NCBI GenBank assembly: GCA_023418915.1
Contig: JAEZYU010000109.1
Coordinates: forward strand, 62,001-126,000
Reading direction: 5' to 3'
DNA length: 64,000 bases
DNA from: Bacillota bacterium
GTDB lineage: Bacteria > Bacillota > Clostridia > Acetivibrionales > DTU013
Below, piece by piece: positions 15,648 through 24,994 of this stretch. Position 1 is the first letter of the stretch. Every line of letters begins with the position of its first letter. The translations under genes were made by a program, and so were the position numbers. The notes below the pieces were generated by a model. The model was not told the origin of the DNA, did no database searches, and saw nothing but the letters and a program-made list of their open reading frames with translations.

Positions 15648-17774
15648 TTATTCCAGTTTGAACTTGGATATAGCCTCCTGCAGTTCCTCTGATGATGCTT
15701 TCAGTTCGTCTGCAAATCGTGAAAGCTCCTCTATGCATGACAGCTGCTCTTCGGTGGAGGCGGTAACCTCCTCGGAAGAGGCCGCAGTTTCCTGAGACAC
15801 TGCTGATACATTTTGGATGGAATTGATGGCCTGTGCCTTATTATCCTCCATCTCTGTTATTCTGGACATGATTTGCTCAACCTGTTCTGACAGCAGTTCC
15901 ATAGATCCCATGATCCTGTTGAATATATCTATGGTTCCGAGTACGGCATCATTTTGTGATTTTAGTATAAGTTCTGTTGCTGTTGCTTTTTCTACAGTCT
16001 TTGCAGTCTGGTCCTGGGTCGATTTAATGATATTAGCTATTTCACGGGTTGACTCCATAGAGCGTTCCGCAAGCTTCCTAACTTCATCAGCCACGACAGC
16101 AAAGCCTTTGCCTGCTTCGCCTGCGCGGGCAGCTTCAATTGCTGCATTGAGGGACAAAAGATTAGTCTGATCTGCTATCCCGCTTATTACCTTGACTATC
16201 TTTCCGATAGATTTAGAGTGGACATCCAGTTGCTTTATATCTTCCATGATCTCTTTGGTAATGTCCGTTGTCCTTCCGGCCTTTACATCCAGATCCTCTA
16301 CTGTGGAAAGACCGCTTTGCGTCAACGCCTTTGCGTTTCCTGTCAGATCATCGATATACTTTGCGTTATTTGTGACATCATTTATTTTTTCAGCCAGCAG
16401 GCTTATTTTCTCGACACCCTGTTCTGCGTCAGTTGCCTGAGCCGATGCTCCGGTCGATATCTCCTGAATAGCTCGCGTAATATCCTTTGACACATTAGAT
16501 ACCTGAAGTGATGTGGAAGATACCGTATTGGCAGATTCGGTAACTTTTACTGATACGCCTAACGCTTGCTCGATCAACCTTCTCATATTGACAATCATCG
16601 AATTGATGCTTCTGGTCAATGTGCCAAGCTCATCCATTCTCCTTGATTGCAGAGTGACAGTCATATCTCCTGAAGCCGCTTTGACAGATGCACTAATTAT
16701 CCTGTTTATGGTTCTTCCCATGCTGCTTGCCATCAGTATGCCTGTGGTAAATGCCAGTATTGCCGCTATAAAAGCCATTATTACAGTAAATAAAATTATT
16801 TGTCGCGTAGATGCGATGAGAACTTTCTCCGGGATCAATTCAAGCAGTATATTTCCGGTGTCGGATAGCTTTCTGTAGACCATCAGATATTGTTCTCCAT
16901 CCAACTCAACGTTTTCAGAGCCTAATGCTTTTTCAGATGCTCTTATTCTCTCTAAAAAATCCTGATCGATCAGTGTGTCTTCTCCGGTTACATCGATGCT
17001 GTTGGTCATGATTCTGTTGTCAGGAGTGATCAGGCTGAACAACTGTCCGTCATGCATCAATTGTGATTCGGTCATTTCCCGAATAACATCAGGCTTTAGG
17101 TCTATTATAACAACACCAACCGTTTTAAGGGATGTTGTGCTTCGAATGATCCTGATGAATGAAAGAAAGTAATTTTCTTTTGTCATTTCAAACCTTTCAT
17201 CCAGTTCATCGTGTGCTCCCAACCATGTACCACGGGTTATATCTTCCTGTGCTATTTTAATGAAGGATGCTTCTGAAATATCGCTGAAACCTGCAAGCGA
17301 TTTGATTCTGCCTGTTGTAATAGGCAATATGTTATCATCAGTTGGAATAAGCGTTAATCTGCTAATTTCCGGAGTGAACTGAGCCATATTGATCAGTGTG
17401 CTTTCCACATTCCTGTTGAATTTATTTATTTCATACATATCATCTGTGCTATATTTGCCTACCAGATAGTTCTGTATGTCAATATCAGCAAAAATCTGGC
17501 CTGACAGGTTTTCTACCGTCTTGAGCACTACATCCATATATTTGCCGGAACTTTCTATCGATGCGACAGATGCATTCTCTATATTTCCTTTGGCCATCTT
17601 CGATGAGTTATTATATGTTGTGACTCCCTGCAATGCGATCAGCAATATAGGGATCATGAATGCAAGTATCAGCTTTGTACGGATCTTTTTTATACCCTTG
17701 AACAAACGCGGCAGATTTTTTACAGAAATGAAAGCTTTTTTCAGAAATTCGAGTAACGATGTTAATATCTTCAT
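15648..17774 (-). CDS. Methyl-accepting chemotaxis protein
   Basis: This 708-residue reverse-strand chemoreceptor has a first membrane helix near residues 32-52 (KLILAFMIPILLIALQG), a large extracellular sensor domain (dCache-like, about 55-320), a second helix near 335-360, a HAMP linker (RTINRIISASVKAASGDMTV...), and a cytoplasmic signalling tail. The tip of the tail is the invariant ADQTNLLSLNAAIEAARAGE followed by GKGFAVVADEVRKLAERS, which contacts CheA and CheW. The ligand is unknown. It sits between ylzJ and ftsK, which are adjacent in Bacillus, so it looks inserted. No chemotaxis partners are nearby. The ribosome-binding site is weak (GTTGGTG). Confidence 0.96.
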   Translation of the reverse strand: MKILTSLLEFLKKAFISVKNLPRLFKGIKKIRTKLILAFMIPILLIALQGVTTYNNSSKMAKGNIENASVASIESSGKYMDVVLKTVENLSGQIFADIDIQNYLVGKYSTDDMYEINKFNRNVESTLINMAQFTPEISRLTLIPTDDNILPITTGRIKSLAGFSDISEASFIKIAQEDITRGTWLGAHDELDERFEMTKENYFLSFIRIIRSTTSLKTVGVVIIDLKPDVIREMTESQLMHDGQLFSLITPDNRIMTNSIDVTGEDTLIDQDFLERIRASEKALGSENVELDGEQYLMVYRKLSDTGNILLELIPEKVLIASTRQIILFTVIMAFIAAILAFTTGILMASSMGRTINRIISASVKAASGDMTVTLQSRRMDELGTLTRSINSMIVNMRRLIEQALGVSVKVTESANTVSSTSLQVSNVSKDITRAIQEISTGASAQATDAEQGVEKISLLAEKINDVTNNAKYIDDLTGNAKALTQSGLSTVEDLDVKAGRTTDITKEIMEDIKQLDVHSKSIGKIVKVISGIADQTNLLSLNAAIEAARAGEAGKGFAVVADEVRKLAERSMESTREIANIIKSTQDQTAKTVEKATATELILKSQNDAVLGTIDIFNRIMGSMELLSEQVEQIMSRITEMEDNKAQAINSIQNVSAVSQETAASSEEVTASTEEQLSCIEELSRFADELKASSEELQEAISKFKLE

Positions 17775-18126
17775 ATAACACCAACTTTCATAGTTTTATT
17801 ATATAACATAATAATATATTTATATGTTTAATATTATACAAAAATCGCCAAAATCCTTTATTTTGATAAAAATGGTTTATAATATATTTTTCTGTGCCGA
17901 TTCAGGCTGTCAGCTGCCGGTAATGACGAATTTGATAAAGTTAACTCTTAGCTGTATCTGTACGGGATTTGATGCTCTATATTTTCCTAAATTTTTTACC
18001 CTAAACCTGCATTTTTTGAGCAGTTTACTTATTTTAATATTATGTGAGGCAAATTGTTCAACTTGGTTGAGCAAGTGCATAAAGTGGTCAAGTCTGGAAT
18101 ATCAGGTGAAATTGTGGTATAGTGTT

Positions 18127-18339
18127 AAGGGGACAATTCTTTGCAGCGAGTTAGCGTCACAAGTGAAGGAATGCCCCCCTTTGAAAGGTTAAGGGAGCCG
18201 CCTCTGTATGAGGCAGTGAACTACAGATGAGGCATGTCCCTTTTGAAAGAGAGCAGAGTAACACTCCTTTACAAGGAGCAAAGTAAAGGGACATTTCGCA
18301 GCTTTTACATCGGAGAGCGGCTACACAGAAGTGTCCCTT
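18127..18339. repeat. Cluster of alternating palindromic units (REP/BIME-like) before ftsK
   Basis: Four copies of one motif alternate in orientation: AAGGGGACA (18127-18135), ATGTCCCTTT (18234-18243), AAAGGGACAT (18285-18294) and TGTCCCTT (18332-18339). The inner pair forms a ten-base stem enclosing a second perfect hairpin CTCCTT/AAGGAG (18264-18269, 18273-18278), and GCCTC/GAGGC lies at 18200-18214. The third copy could pair with either neighbour. The rest of the 590-base gap (17775-18126) is AT-rich with no gene or clear promoter seen. Confidence 0.75.
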
Positions 18340-18366
18340 GACTGATAACACACCGGGGGTGGAATT

Positions 18367-20814
18367 TTGAGAGGTAAGAAGACACAAAGGAAAAAGAAAT
18401 ACAAGGTCAAACAGAAATATCAGGTAAGCTATTTAAATGAAATACAGGGTATATTAGTACTTGCTCTGGGAATACTGATGCTGATGAGTTTTTATTTTAA
18501 AAACTCCATTGGAATGTTTGGCACATTTATACGAGAAACGTCTCTTGGGATGCTTGGTATCCCGGCATTTTTGATTCCTCCGATCGTGATTCTTTACGGT
18601 GTGCTTCTTATATTTGCACACGAAAAGCTTAATCTGCAAAGAAAGCCGATATATGTTCTTGTACTATTCATCCTCGTATCAGCGCTGATACAGACAGGCA
18701 ACTACAAGCCGGAGCACTATAACGGCCTCACTCCGTTCAAGGCTCTTGAGATGTTCTATACCGATGGAGCTTCACTAATGGGAGGAGGCGTTCTTGGCGG
18801 CCTGCTGAGTTTACCGTTTCTTGTCACATTTCATGTTCCGGGGACGATAATTATACTAATGGCACTATCACTTGTAGACATTATATTGCTCACAAACAAA
18901 TCAATATCAGCCTTTTTCAAGAGTATCAGAATTCTGTTTATTAATAAAAAAGCAGCAGCATACCGCGAGAATATAGAAGAGGATGATATGCAGCCTTTTA
19001 TAGAAGAGGATGGAGATGAAATATCCTTACGCTTTGATAAAAAACCAAAGGTAATAGATTTTAAGATCGAAAAAACCGCCAGAGAACTGAAGAACAAAGA
19101 AAAATCAAGAAAAACTGCTGCCAAGAGGGATATACAGGAATCAGAAGCTGTTTTTTCAGAGGATGATGTTCTGGGAAATAGTTTTGAAACTCCTGACGAG
19201 TCTCCACTGGAGCTGGTCATTGGCGACATCAAAAAGGGAAAAGAAAAAAAGAAGGCGGCCAGGAATGTAAACAGTATCACTAAAGGCTCCGAAAATAGTC
19301 CCGGACTTCAGGAGATCGTCATTAAAGGTGTTGGCTCAACTCCTGCTAAAACGAATATAAAATATGCATATCCGCCATACGACCTTTTAATTGAAGAGAC
19401 CTCTGATGCAGGAAATTCAAAGAATTATAGAAACCAGGTATTGGAGGGCGCTAAAAAGCTGGAGGATACTCTCACAAGCTTTGGAGTGTCCGCCAAAGTA
19501 GTGAATGTGACAAGGGGACCGACAGTCACCAGATATGAGCTGCAGCCCAGCGCCGGTGTCAAGGTAAGTAAGATTGTAAACTTGTCGGATGATATAGCTT
19601 TGAATCTTGCAGCTCCCGGCATTAGGATCGAGGCCCCGATACCGGGAAAGGCGGCTATAGGCATTGAAGTGCCAAACAAGGAAGTAAATATGGTTCGCCT
19701 TAGGGACGTCATAGAATCAAATAAATTTGCACAGCACGCATCAAAGCTGGCATTTGCTGTGGGTAAGGACATATCCGGGGAAACAGTCATTGCAGATATT
19801 GCAAAAATGCCTCATCTACTGATAGCTGGCGCAACCGGTTCAGGTAAAAGTGTATGTATAAACAGCCTGATTGTTAGCTTGCTTTATAAATCCTCCCCGG
19901 AGGAAGTAAAGCTGCTTTTGATAGATCCGAAGGTCGTTGAGCTGGGTGTATATAACGGGATACCGCACCTTCTCATACCGGTTGTGACTGAGCCCAAAAA
20001 GGCAGCTGGAGCGCTCAATTGGGCTGTCCAGGAGATGGTTAACAGATACAAGCTTTTTGCTGACAAGTCGGTGAGAGATATCAAGGGTTACAACGATCTC
20101 ATGGCCAGAACAGGTGAACAGCCGATCATGCCGCAGGTAGTCATAATTATAGATGAGCTGGCGGATTTGATGATGGTCGCACCCAATGATGTGGAAGATG
20201 CGATATGCAGGCTTGCACAGATGGCAAGAGCTGCGGGTATGCATCTGGTACTGGCTACTCAGAGACCATCGGTAGACGTCATTACAGGTGTCATCAAAGC
20301 CAATATACCTTCGAGGGTATCCTTTGCAGTATCTTCGCAGGTGGATTCCAGAACCATACTTGACATGGCTGGTGCGGAAAAATTGCTTGGCAGGGGCGAT
20401 ATGCTGCTGCACCCGGTTGGAAAAGCAAAGCCCATACGAGTTCAGGGTGCCAATATAACAGATGCAGAAGTAGAAAGGGTTGTTGAGTATGTGAAGGCTC
20501 AAGGCAACGCCGTTTATGATGATAATATTATCGAGGAAATTAATAATGAAGATAAGCCAGCTTCCAACGACAACATCGACAATGACGAGCTGCTTCCAAG
20601 AGCAATAGAAATGGTAATGGAGGCAGGTCAGGCTTCAGTTTCACTTATACAGCGTAAATTCAAGGTTGGATATGCCAGAGCGGCAAGGATCGTGGATCAA
20701 ATGGAAGCCAGAGGCATAGTTGGCGGCTTTGAGGGAAGTAAGCCCAGACAGATACTGATTACAAAGCAGCAATGGTACGAGATGCAGATGACTGAAAATG
20801 ATAAAAATTTATGA
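18367..20814 (+). CDS. ftsK: DNA translocase FtsK/SpoIIIE
   Basis: This 815-residue DNA pump moves chromosomes through the division or sporulation septum. It has four N-terminal membrane helices (about residues 25-200), a charged linker (about 200-330), and the motor domain with an alpha part, Walker A LLIAGATGSGKSVCINSL and Walker B QVVIIIDELADLMMV. The C-terminal winged-helix gamma domain is LLPRAIEMVMEAGQASVSLI...VGYARAARIVDQMEARG. The start is TTG at 18367 behind GGGGGTGG. Whether it acts as FtsK, SpoIIIE or both cannot be told from sequence. Confidence 0.97.
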   Translation: MRGKKTQRKKKYKVKQKYQVSYLNEIQGILVLALGILMLMSFYFKNSIGMFGTFIRETSLGMLGIPAFLIPPIVILYGVLLIFAHEKLNLQRKPIYVLVLFILVSALIQTGNYKPEHYNGLTPFKALEMFYTDGASLMGGGVLGGLLSLPFLVTFHVPGTIIILMALSLVDIILLTNKSISAFFKSIRILFINKKAAAYRENIEEDDMQPFIEEDGDEISLRFDKKPKVIDFKIEKTARELKNKEKSRKTAAKRDIQESEAVFSEDDVLGNSFETPDESPLELVIGDIKKGKEKKKAARNVNSITKGSENSPGLQEIVIKGVGSTPAKTNIKYAYPPYDLLIEETSDAGNSKNYRNQVLEGAKKLEDTLTSFGVSAKVVNVTRGPTVTRYELQPSAGVKVSKIVNLSDDIALNLAAPGIRIEAPIPGKAAIGIEVPNKEVNMVRLRDVIESNKFAQHASKLAFAVGKDISGETVIADIAKMPHLLIAGATGSGKSVCINSLIVSLLYKSSPEEVKLLLIDPKVVELGVYNGIPHLLIPVVTEPKKAAGALNWAVQEMVNRYKLFADKSVRDIKGYNDLMARTGEQPIMPQVVIIIDELADLMMVAPNDVEDAICRLAQMARAAGMHLVLATQRPSVDVITGVIKANIPSRVSFAVSSQVDSRTILDMAGAEKLLGRGDMLLHPVGKAKPIRVQGANITDAEVERVVEYVKAQGNAVYDDNIIEEINNEDKPASNDNIDNDELLPRAIEMVMEAGQASVSLIQRKFKVGYARAARIVDQMEARGIVGGFEGSKPRQILITKQQWYEMQMTENDKNL

Positions 20815-20855
20815 TGTGATCGTTCCGAATGCGGTCATTGGTTAGGGGGATCAGC

Positions 20856-22580
20856 ATGTCAGTGGTCAACGGGTTTTTGATCATATTGATGCTTCTTTTG
20901 CTAATCTATTCTTTATACAGGTCTATAAAAAGAAGAAGCCTGCTTATGCTGATACCTGTAAGCCTGCAGTTTTTTGCATCAGTATTGGCAGTCCTGAGTT
21001 TTTATAATGATATTGAAGTTCTTATGTTAGTTGAAGCTGTATACATAGCTTTTGGAATCATTCCTCCAACATTTCTGCTCATTTACGACTATTGTAAAAT
21101 GACCCGCAAAGTAAAATCAAATGGAACCTTCGAGGGACTTGTAGAGAGAGCTCGTTCCGTAGCTTCCGAATCCTCCTTCCCGCATGAAGGCATCAATGAT
21201 ATTGAGAAAATGAGACAGACATCTGAAATAATGGATGACCTTAAGGAGATGCCCGATGAAATACGAATGAATTTCAGAAAGTGCATCGTACAGGCAAATA
21301 TGCTCATGAACAGACGTGATCTGAAAGGCGCGCTTTACATATATGATACGTTGTCAAAGGCTGGAGGCAAATACTGCACTCTTTACTATAACTATGCATG
21401 TCTTTGCTATAAGCAGGGGTTGTATGAGGAAGCGCTGAATGCTTTTAAGAAGTCTATGGAACTGTTTGATGGTGAAGAAGCCGGTAAATGTTTAATTTGT
21501 TTCAATCTGGGGAACACATCATTTATGCTGGGGAACTTCGAAAGAGCCGCACGGTATTATGAAAAAGCACTAAAAAATTACCCGGAAGACTTAAAAACAC
21601 TTGAAAACCTATCATACACCTATGTCAGGATGGGTGAAACAGAAAAGGGCATTGAAGTACTTAAAAAGATTCCAGTTGACGAAGGACAGTATCGTCCTCA
21701 TTATGTATGGGGCAGACTGTTTTCTGAAGCAGCGATGTATAAAGAAGCAGAAGAAGAGCTGAAAAAAGCGATAAAGCTGAATCCGGACGGTGTTGAAGCA
21801 CTGGAGGAGCTTGGAAAGGTTCTGATCAAGCTGGATAAAATCAATGAGGCGATCTCTGTATACGGTGATATTCTGCAGTTGGATCCTGAAAATTATCTAT
21901 CCTGGTATAACAGGGCAAATGCATTTGTCAGGGCAAAACGCTGGAGAGATGCAGCCGTATGCTATAAGGAGGCTGTAAGGATCAGGCCTGACTCCTATAA
22001 GAGCTATTACAATTTGGCGATGGCACTGGAAGAGTCTGGAGACAGAAAAGCTTCAATCGAGGCTTATGAGAAGGCTATAGAGTTAAGTCCAGGTTTTTCT
22101 GATGCATATAACAACCTGGGAATAGCGCTTTCTTTTGAAGGTAGAAGGGAAGAGGCGCTGGAGGTCTATGAAAATGGTATAAGAAGCAGCTCTGAGGATT
22201 ACAGCCTGTATTTTAATATGGGAATATGTCTATTGGAAGAGGGAAGATACATGGAAGCCGCAGGTGCATTCAGAAATGCCCTGGATATTAAGCCGGACGA
22301 ACTTGAGATATATTACTATCTAGGCGCTGCACTGACAGAAATGCGCCATTACAACGATGCGATCGAAGCATATGCTTCAGCTTTGAAAATAAAGCCTGCA
22401 GACGGAGAGATACAGTACAATTTAGCTGCAGTATACGCTATGCTGGGCAGATATGATATAGCCTTCGAAAATTTGAAAAGGGCAGTCGAACTTGATAAAT
22501 CACTTCTGGACGATATGAAGGTCAACCGTGCTTTTGATGGAATGCGCGGCAGACCAGACTTCAAAATGATGATCTCTTAA
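20856..22580 (+). CDS. Membrane-anchored tetratricopeptide repeat protein
   Basis: The product (574 residues) begins with two membrane helices (FLIILMLLLLIYSLY and the following LMLIPVSLQFFASVLAVL), a third hydrophobic stretch near residue 70, then about ten tandem TPR units from residue 150 on. Typical unit pieces are AARYYEKALKNYPEDLKTLE, AIKLNPDGVEALEELGKVL, YNNLGIALSFEGRREEALE and YNLAAVYAMLGRYDIAFENL. TPR arrays bind other proteins; the partner here is unknown. ATG 20829 is in frame, but TTAGGGGGA fits ATG 20856. It follows ftsK closely (41 bases) and may be in the same transcript. Confidence 0.9.
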   Translation: MSVVNGFLIILMLLLLIYSLYRSIKRRSLLMLIPVSLQFFASVLAVLSFYNDIEVLMLVEAVYIAFGIIPPTFLLIYDYCKMTRKVKSNGTFEGLVERARSVASESSFPHEGINDIEKMRQTSEIMDDLKEMPDEIRMNFRKCIVQANMLMNRRDLKGALYIYDTLSKAGGKYCTLYYNYACLCYKQGLYEEALNAFKKSMELFDGEEAGKCLICFNLGNTSFMLGNFERAARYYEKALKNYPEDLKTLENLSYTYVRMGETEKGIEVLKKIPVDEGQYRPHYVWGRLFSEAAMYKEAEEELKKAIKLNPDGVEALEELGKVLIKLDKINEAISVYGDILQLDPENYLSWYNRANAFVRAKRWRDAAVCYKEAVRIRPDSYKSYYNLAMALEESGDRKASIEAYEKAIELSPGFSDAYNNLGIALSFEGRREEALEVYENGIRSSSEDYSLYFNMGICLLEEGRYMEAAGAFRNALDIKPDELEIYYYLGAALTEMRHYNDAIEAYASALKIKPADGEIQYNLAAVYAMLGRYDIAFENLKRAVELDKSLLDDMKVNRAFDGMRGRPDFKMMIS

Positions 22581-22720
22581 ATAAGTCTGATAACATTTCT
22601 GTCATATCCAAAATGAATATTTGATGTTTAAAAGCAATTATTTGTGTTAGAATTAGCATTAGCGGTTTTGGCCGCTGAAATATTATTTGTTGCAGAATAC
22701 ATATGCAACGAGGGAGTATA

Positions 22721-24658
22721 ATGGCATTTTTACCGGTTAACAGGGCGGAAATGGAAGCAAGAGGCTGGGACAGCATTGACTTTCTTTATATATGCGGAGA
22801 TGCGTATGTCGATCATCCAAGCTTTGGCCATGCGATATTAACCAGGCTTCTGGAGAGTGAGGGCTATCGTGTAGGTGTTTTGGCTCAGCCAGACTGGAGA
22901 ACCAGCAATGACATCATGATGATGGGACGTCCTAACTATGCAGTACTCATATCCTCCGGTGTTATCGATTCAATGGTAAACCACTATACAGCAAGCAGGA
23001 AACCAAGGAGCAGCGACAGCTATTCGCCTGGCGGAGAAGCAGGCCACAGGCCTGACAGAGCCGTTATAGTTTATGCCAATAAGGTGCGGGAGGTCTTTAA
23101 GGGGATACCTGTCATCATAGGCGGTATCGAAGCCAGTCTGAGGAGGTTTGCTCATTACGACTACTGGGATGACAAAGTCAGAAGATCCATATTGCTTGAC
23201 AGTAAAGCCGATATGCTTGTATATGGTATGGGAGAAAAGCCGATATCGGAAATTGCGGCGCTGCTGGCAAAAGGGGCGGATATTGGAAGGATCAGAAACA
23301 TCAGGGGGACGGTATTACTTTCCGATGTATATGAAGAAGACAAGGACTCTATTCTGCTTCCGTCATATGAACAGGTGCTGGAGAGCAAAAGATCCTATGC
23401 AGAGGCATTTATGCTGCAATATAATGAACAGGATGCAATCACAGGAAAAACCCTGATTCAACCTCATGGAGATAAGTTTGTGGTACAGAATCCGCCTTCA
23501 TTTCCTCTTTCAGAAAAAGAGCTTGACAGGATTTACGCTCTTCCCTATGAAAGGACATACCATCCATCCTATGAAGTATCGGGAGGTGTACCTGCGATAA
23601 AAGAAGTCGAGTTCAGCATCACAAGCCATAGAGGATGCTATGGCGGTTGCTCTTTCTGTGCTCTGAATTTTCATCAGGGAAGGGTCATACAAAAAAGGAG
23701 CCAGGCGTCAGTAATAAATGAGGCAAAAAAGTTGATATGGCATCCCGGTTTCAAAGGTTATATACATGATGTGGGCGGTCCGACGGCAAATTTCAGAAAT
23801 ACAGCATGCGACAGACAAAGGAAGTATGGTACCTGTAAAAGCAGACAATGCCTGTATCCGGAGCCATGCAAAAACCTGAAGGTCGACCATCGTGAATATC
23901 TTGATCTGCTTCGTAAGTTGAGGGAGATGCCTGAAATAAAGAAAGTCTTCATACGTTCAGGGATCAGATATGATTATTTGATGCTGGATAAAAACGATGA
24001 GTTTTTCAGAGAGATATGCGAACACCATATAAGCGGACAATTGAAGGTAGCACCTGAGCATGTAGCGGACAGAGTGCTGAGTAAAATGGGCAAGCCTGGA
24101 AGAGAGGTATATGAGGCATTCGTCAAAAAGTTTTACGAGATCAACAAGGAACTGGGCAAGGAGCAGTATCTGGTTCCGTACCTAATTTCCAGCCATCCCG
24201 GAAGTGATCTGAAAGCAGCTGTCGAGCTGGCGGTTTATTTAAAAAGGATAGGATATACTCCCGAACAGGTACAGGATTTTTATCCTACTCCCGGTACATT
24301 ATCCACCTGTATGTTTTATACCCGGTTTGATCCAAGGACCATGAAAAGGGTTTATGTTCCTGTATCTCCCAAAGAGAAGGCTATGCAGAGGGCATTGCTC
24401 CAATTCAAGCGCAAGGCTAACTATGCTCTTGTCAAAGAAGCATTGCTGACAGCAGGCCGCAAGGATCTGATCGGATTTGGTCCTGATTGTCTTATATGGC
24501 CGGAACGGTCGGAAAAATTCAGGGCAGGCAAAAGGAAGACAGTTGGCGTCGACCACAAGGGACCGAAGAATAGAAAGGAAGGTGAAAACGCAGTACGAAA
24601 AGCGAAGGGAAGAAAAACCAATAACTCAAAGAAGAGAAGGAAAAAGACGGCCAGATAG
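22721..24658 (+). CDS. YgiQ-family radical SAM protein
   Basis: This 645-residue protein matches the YgiQ family of radical S-adenosylmethionine enzymes. Evidence: the N-terminal FLPVNRAEMEARGWDSIDF and DAYVDHPSFGHAIL, IGGIEASLRRFAHYDYWDDK, the cluster motif HRGCYGGCSFCALNFHQGR (C-x3-C-x2-C binding a 4Fe-4S cluster), IHDVGGPTANFR, and QVQDFYPTPGT. The substrate is not known for the family. The last ~30 residues are lysine/arginine rich (KKRRKKTAR), suggesting nucleic acid contact. ATG 22703 is in frame, but GAGGGAG suits ATG 22721. A small hairpin AGCGGT/GCCGCT (about 22661-22676) lies upstream without a T-run. Confidence 0.93.
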   Translation: MAFLPVNRAEMEARGWDSIDFLYICGDAYVDHPSFGHAILTRLLESEGYRVGVLAQPDWRTSNDIMMMGRPNYAVLISSGVIDSMVNHYTASRKPRSSDSYSPGGEAGHRPDRAVIVYANKVREVFKGIPVIIGGIEASLRRFAHYDYWDDKVRRSILLDSKADMLVYGMGEKPISEIAALLAKGADIGRIRNIRGTVLLSDVYEEDKDSILLPSYEQVLESKRSYAEAFMLQYNEQDAITGKTLIQPHGDKFVVQNPPSFPLSEKELDRIYALPYERTYHPSYEVSGGVPAIKEVEFSITSHRGCYGGCSFCALNFHQGRVIQKRSQASVINEAKKLIWHPGFKGYIHDVGGPTANFRNTACDRQRKYGTCKSRQCLYPEPCKNLKVDHREYLDLLRKLREMPEIKKVFIRSGIRYDYLMLDKNDEFFREICEHHISGQLKVAPEHVADRVLSKMGKPGREVYEAFVKKFYEINKELGKEQYLVPYLISSHPGSDLKAAVELAVYLKRIGYTPEQVQDFYPTPGTLSTCMFYTRFDPRTMKRVYVPVSPKEKAMQRALLQFKRKANYALVKEALLTAGRKDLIGFGPDCLIWPERSEKFRAGKRKTVGVDHKGPKNRKEGENAVRKAKGRKTNNSKKRRKKTAR

Positions 24659-24693
24659 TAAAAAAAACGGTCACTGCTGGAAGTTTTGTTTTT

Positions 24694-24722
24694 CTTGACA
24701 TAAAAATTAAAAAAGTTTACAA
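24694..24722 (+). promoter_or_regulatory. Sigma-A promoter of rny
   Basis: TTGACA (24694-24699), a 17-base spacer and TACAAT (24717-24722). Transcription from here gives a leader of roughly 270 nt before rny, holding the tandem repeats. Confidence 0.8.
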
Positions 24723-24792
24723 TTAATTTGTATTTTGCACAACAGCAGGCAGCGTAAGCTGTCTAAGCATTATGAATAGCCGGTTTAGTGGT

Positions 24793-24966
24793 GGTCAGTG
24801 GTTGACCGAGGTCAACTGCTTTACCCATGCAATCGGGGCTGGTCGTTGATAGAGATCAACTGCTCGCCCATGCAACCAGGGCTGGTCGTTGATAGAGATC
24901 AACTGCTCGCCCATGCAACCGGGGCTGGTCGTTGATAGAGATCAACTGCTCGCCCATGCAACCGGC
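24793..24966 (+). repeat. Tandem 43-bp hairpin repeats in the rny leader
   Basis: Three near-identical units start at 24841, 24884 and 24927 (exact 43-base period), preceded by a diverged 48-base unit at 24793; a remnant may follow at 24966-24982. Each unit can form GTTGAT-AGAG-ATCAAC and a second GCCC/GGGC hairpin. The diverged first unit has GTTGAC/GTCAAC, a paired C-G for T-A change that keeps the stem. Copies abut with no spacers, so this is not CRISPR. Confidence 0.9.
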
Positions 24967-24994
24967 ATGACCATTGAAAACTGAATAATAGGAG

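Noticed and set aside
24793..24966. Possible CRISPR array in the rny leader
   Set aside because: The units are directly abutting with a 43-base period and no unique spacers, and no cas genes are present.
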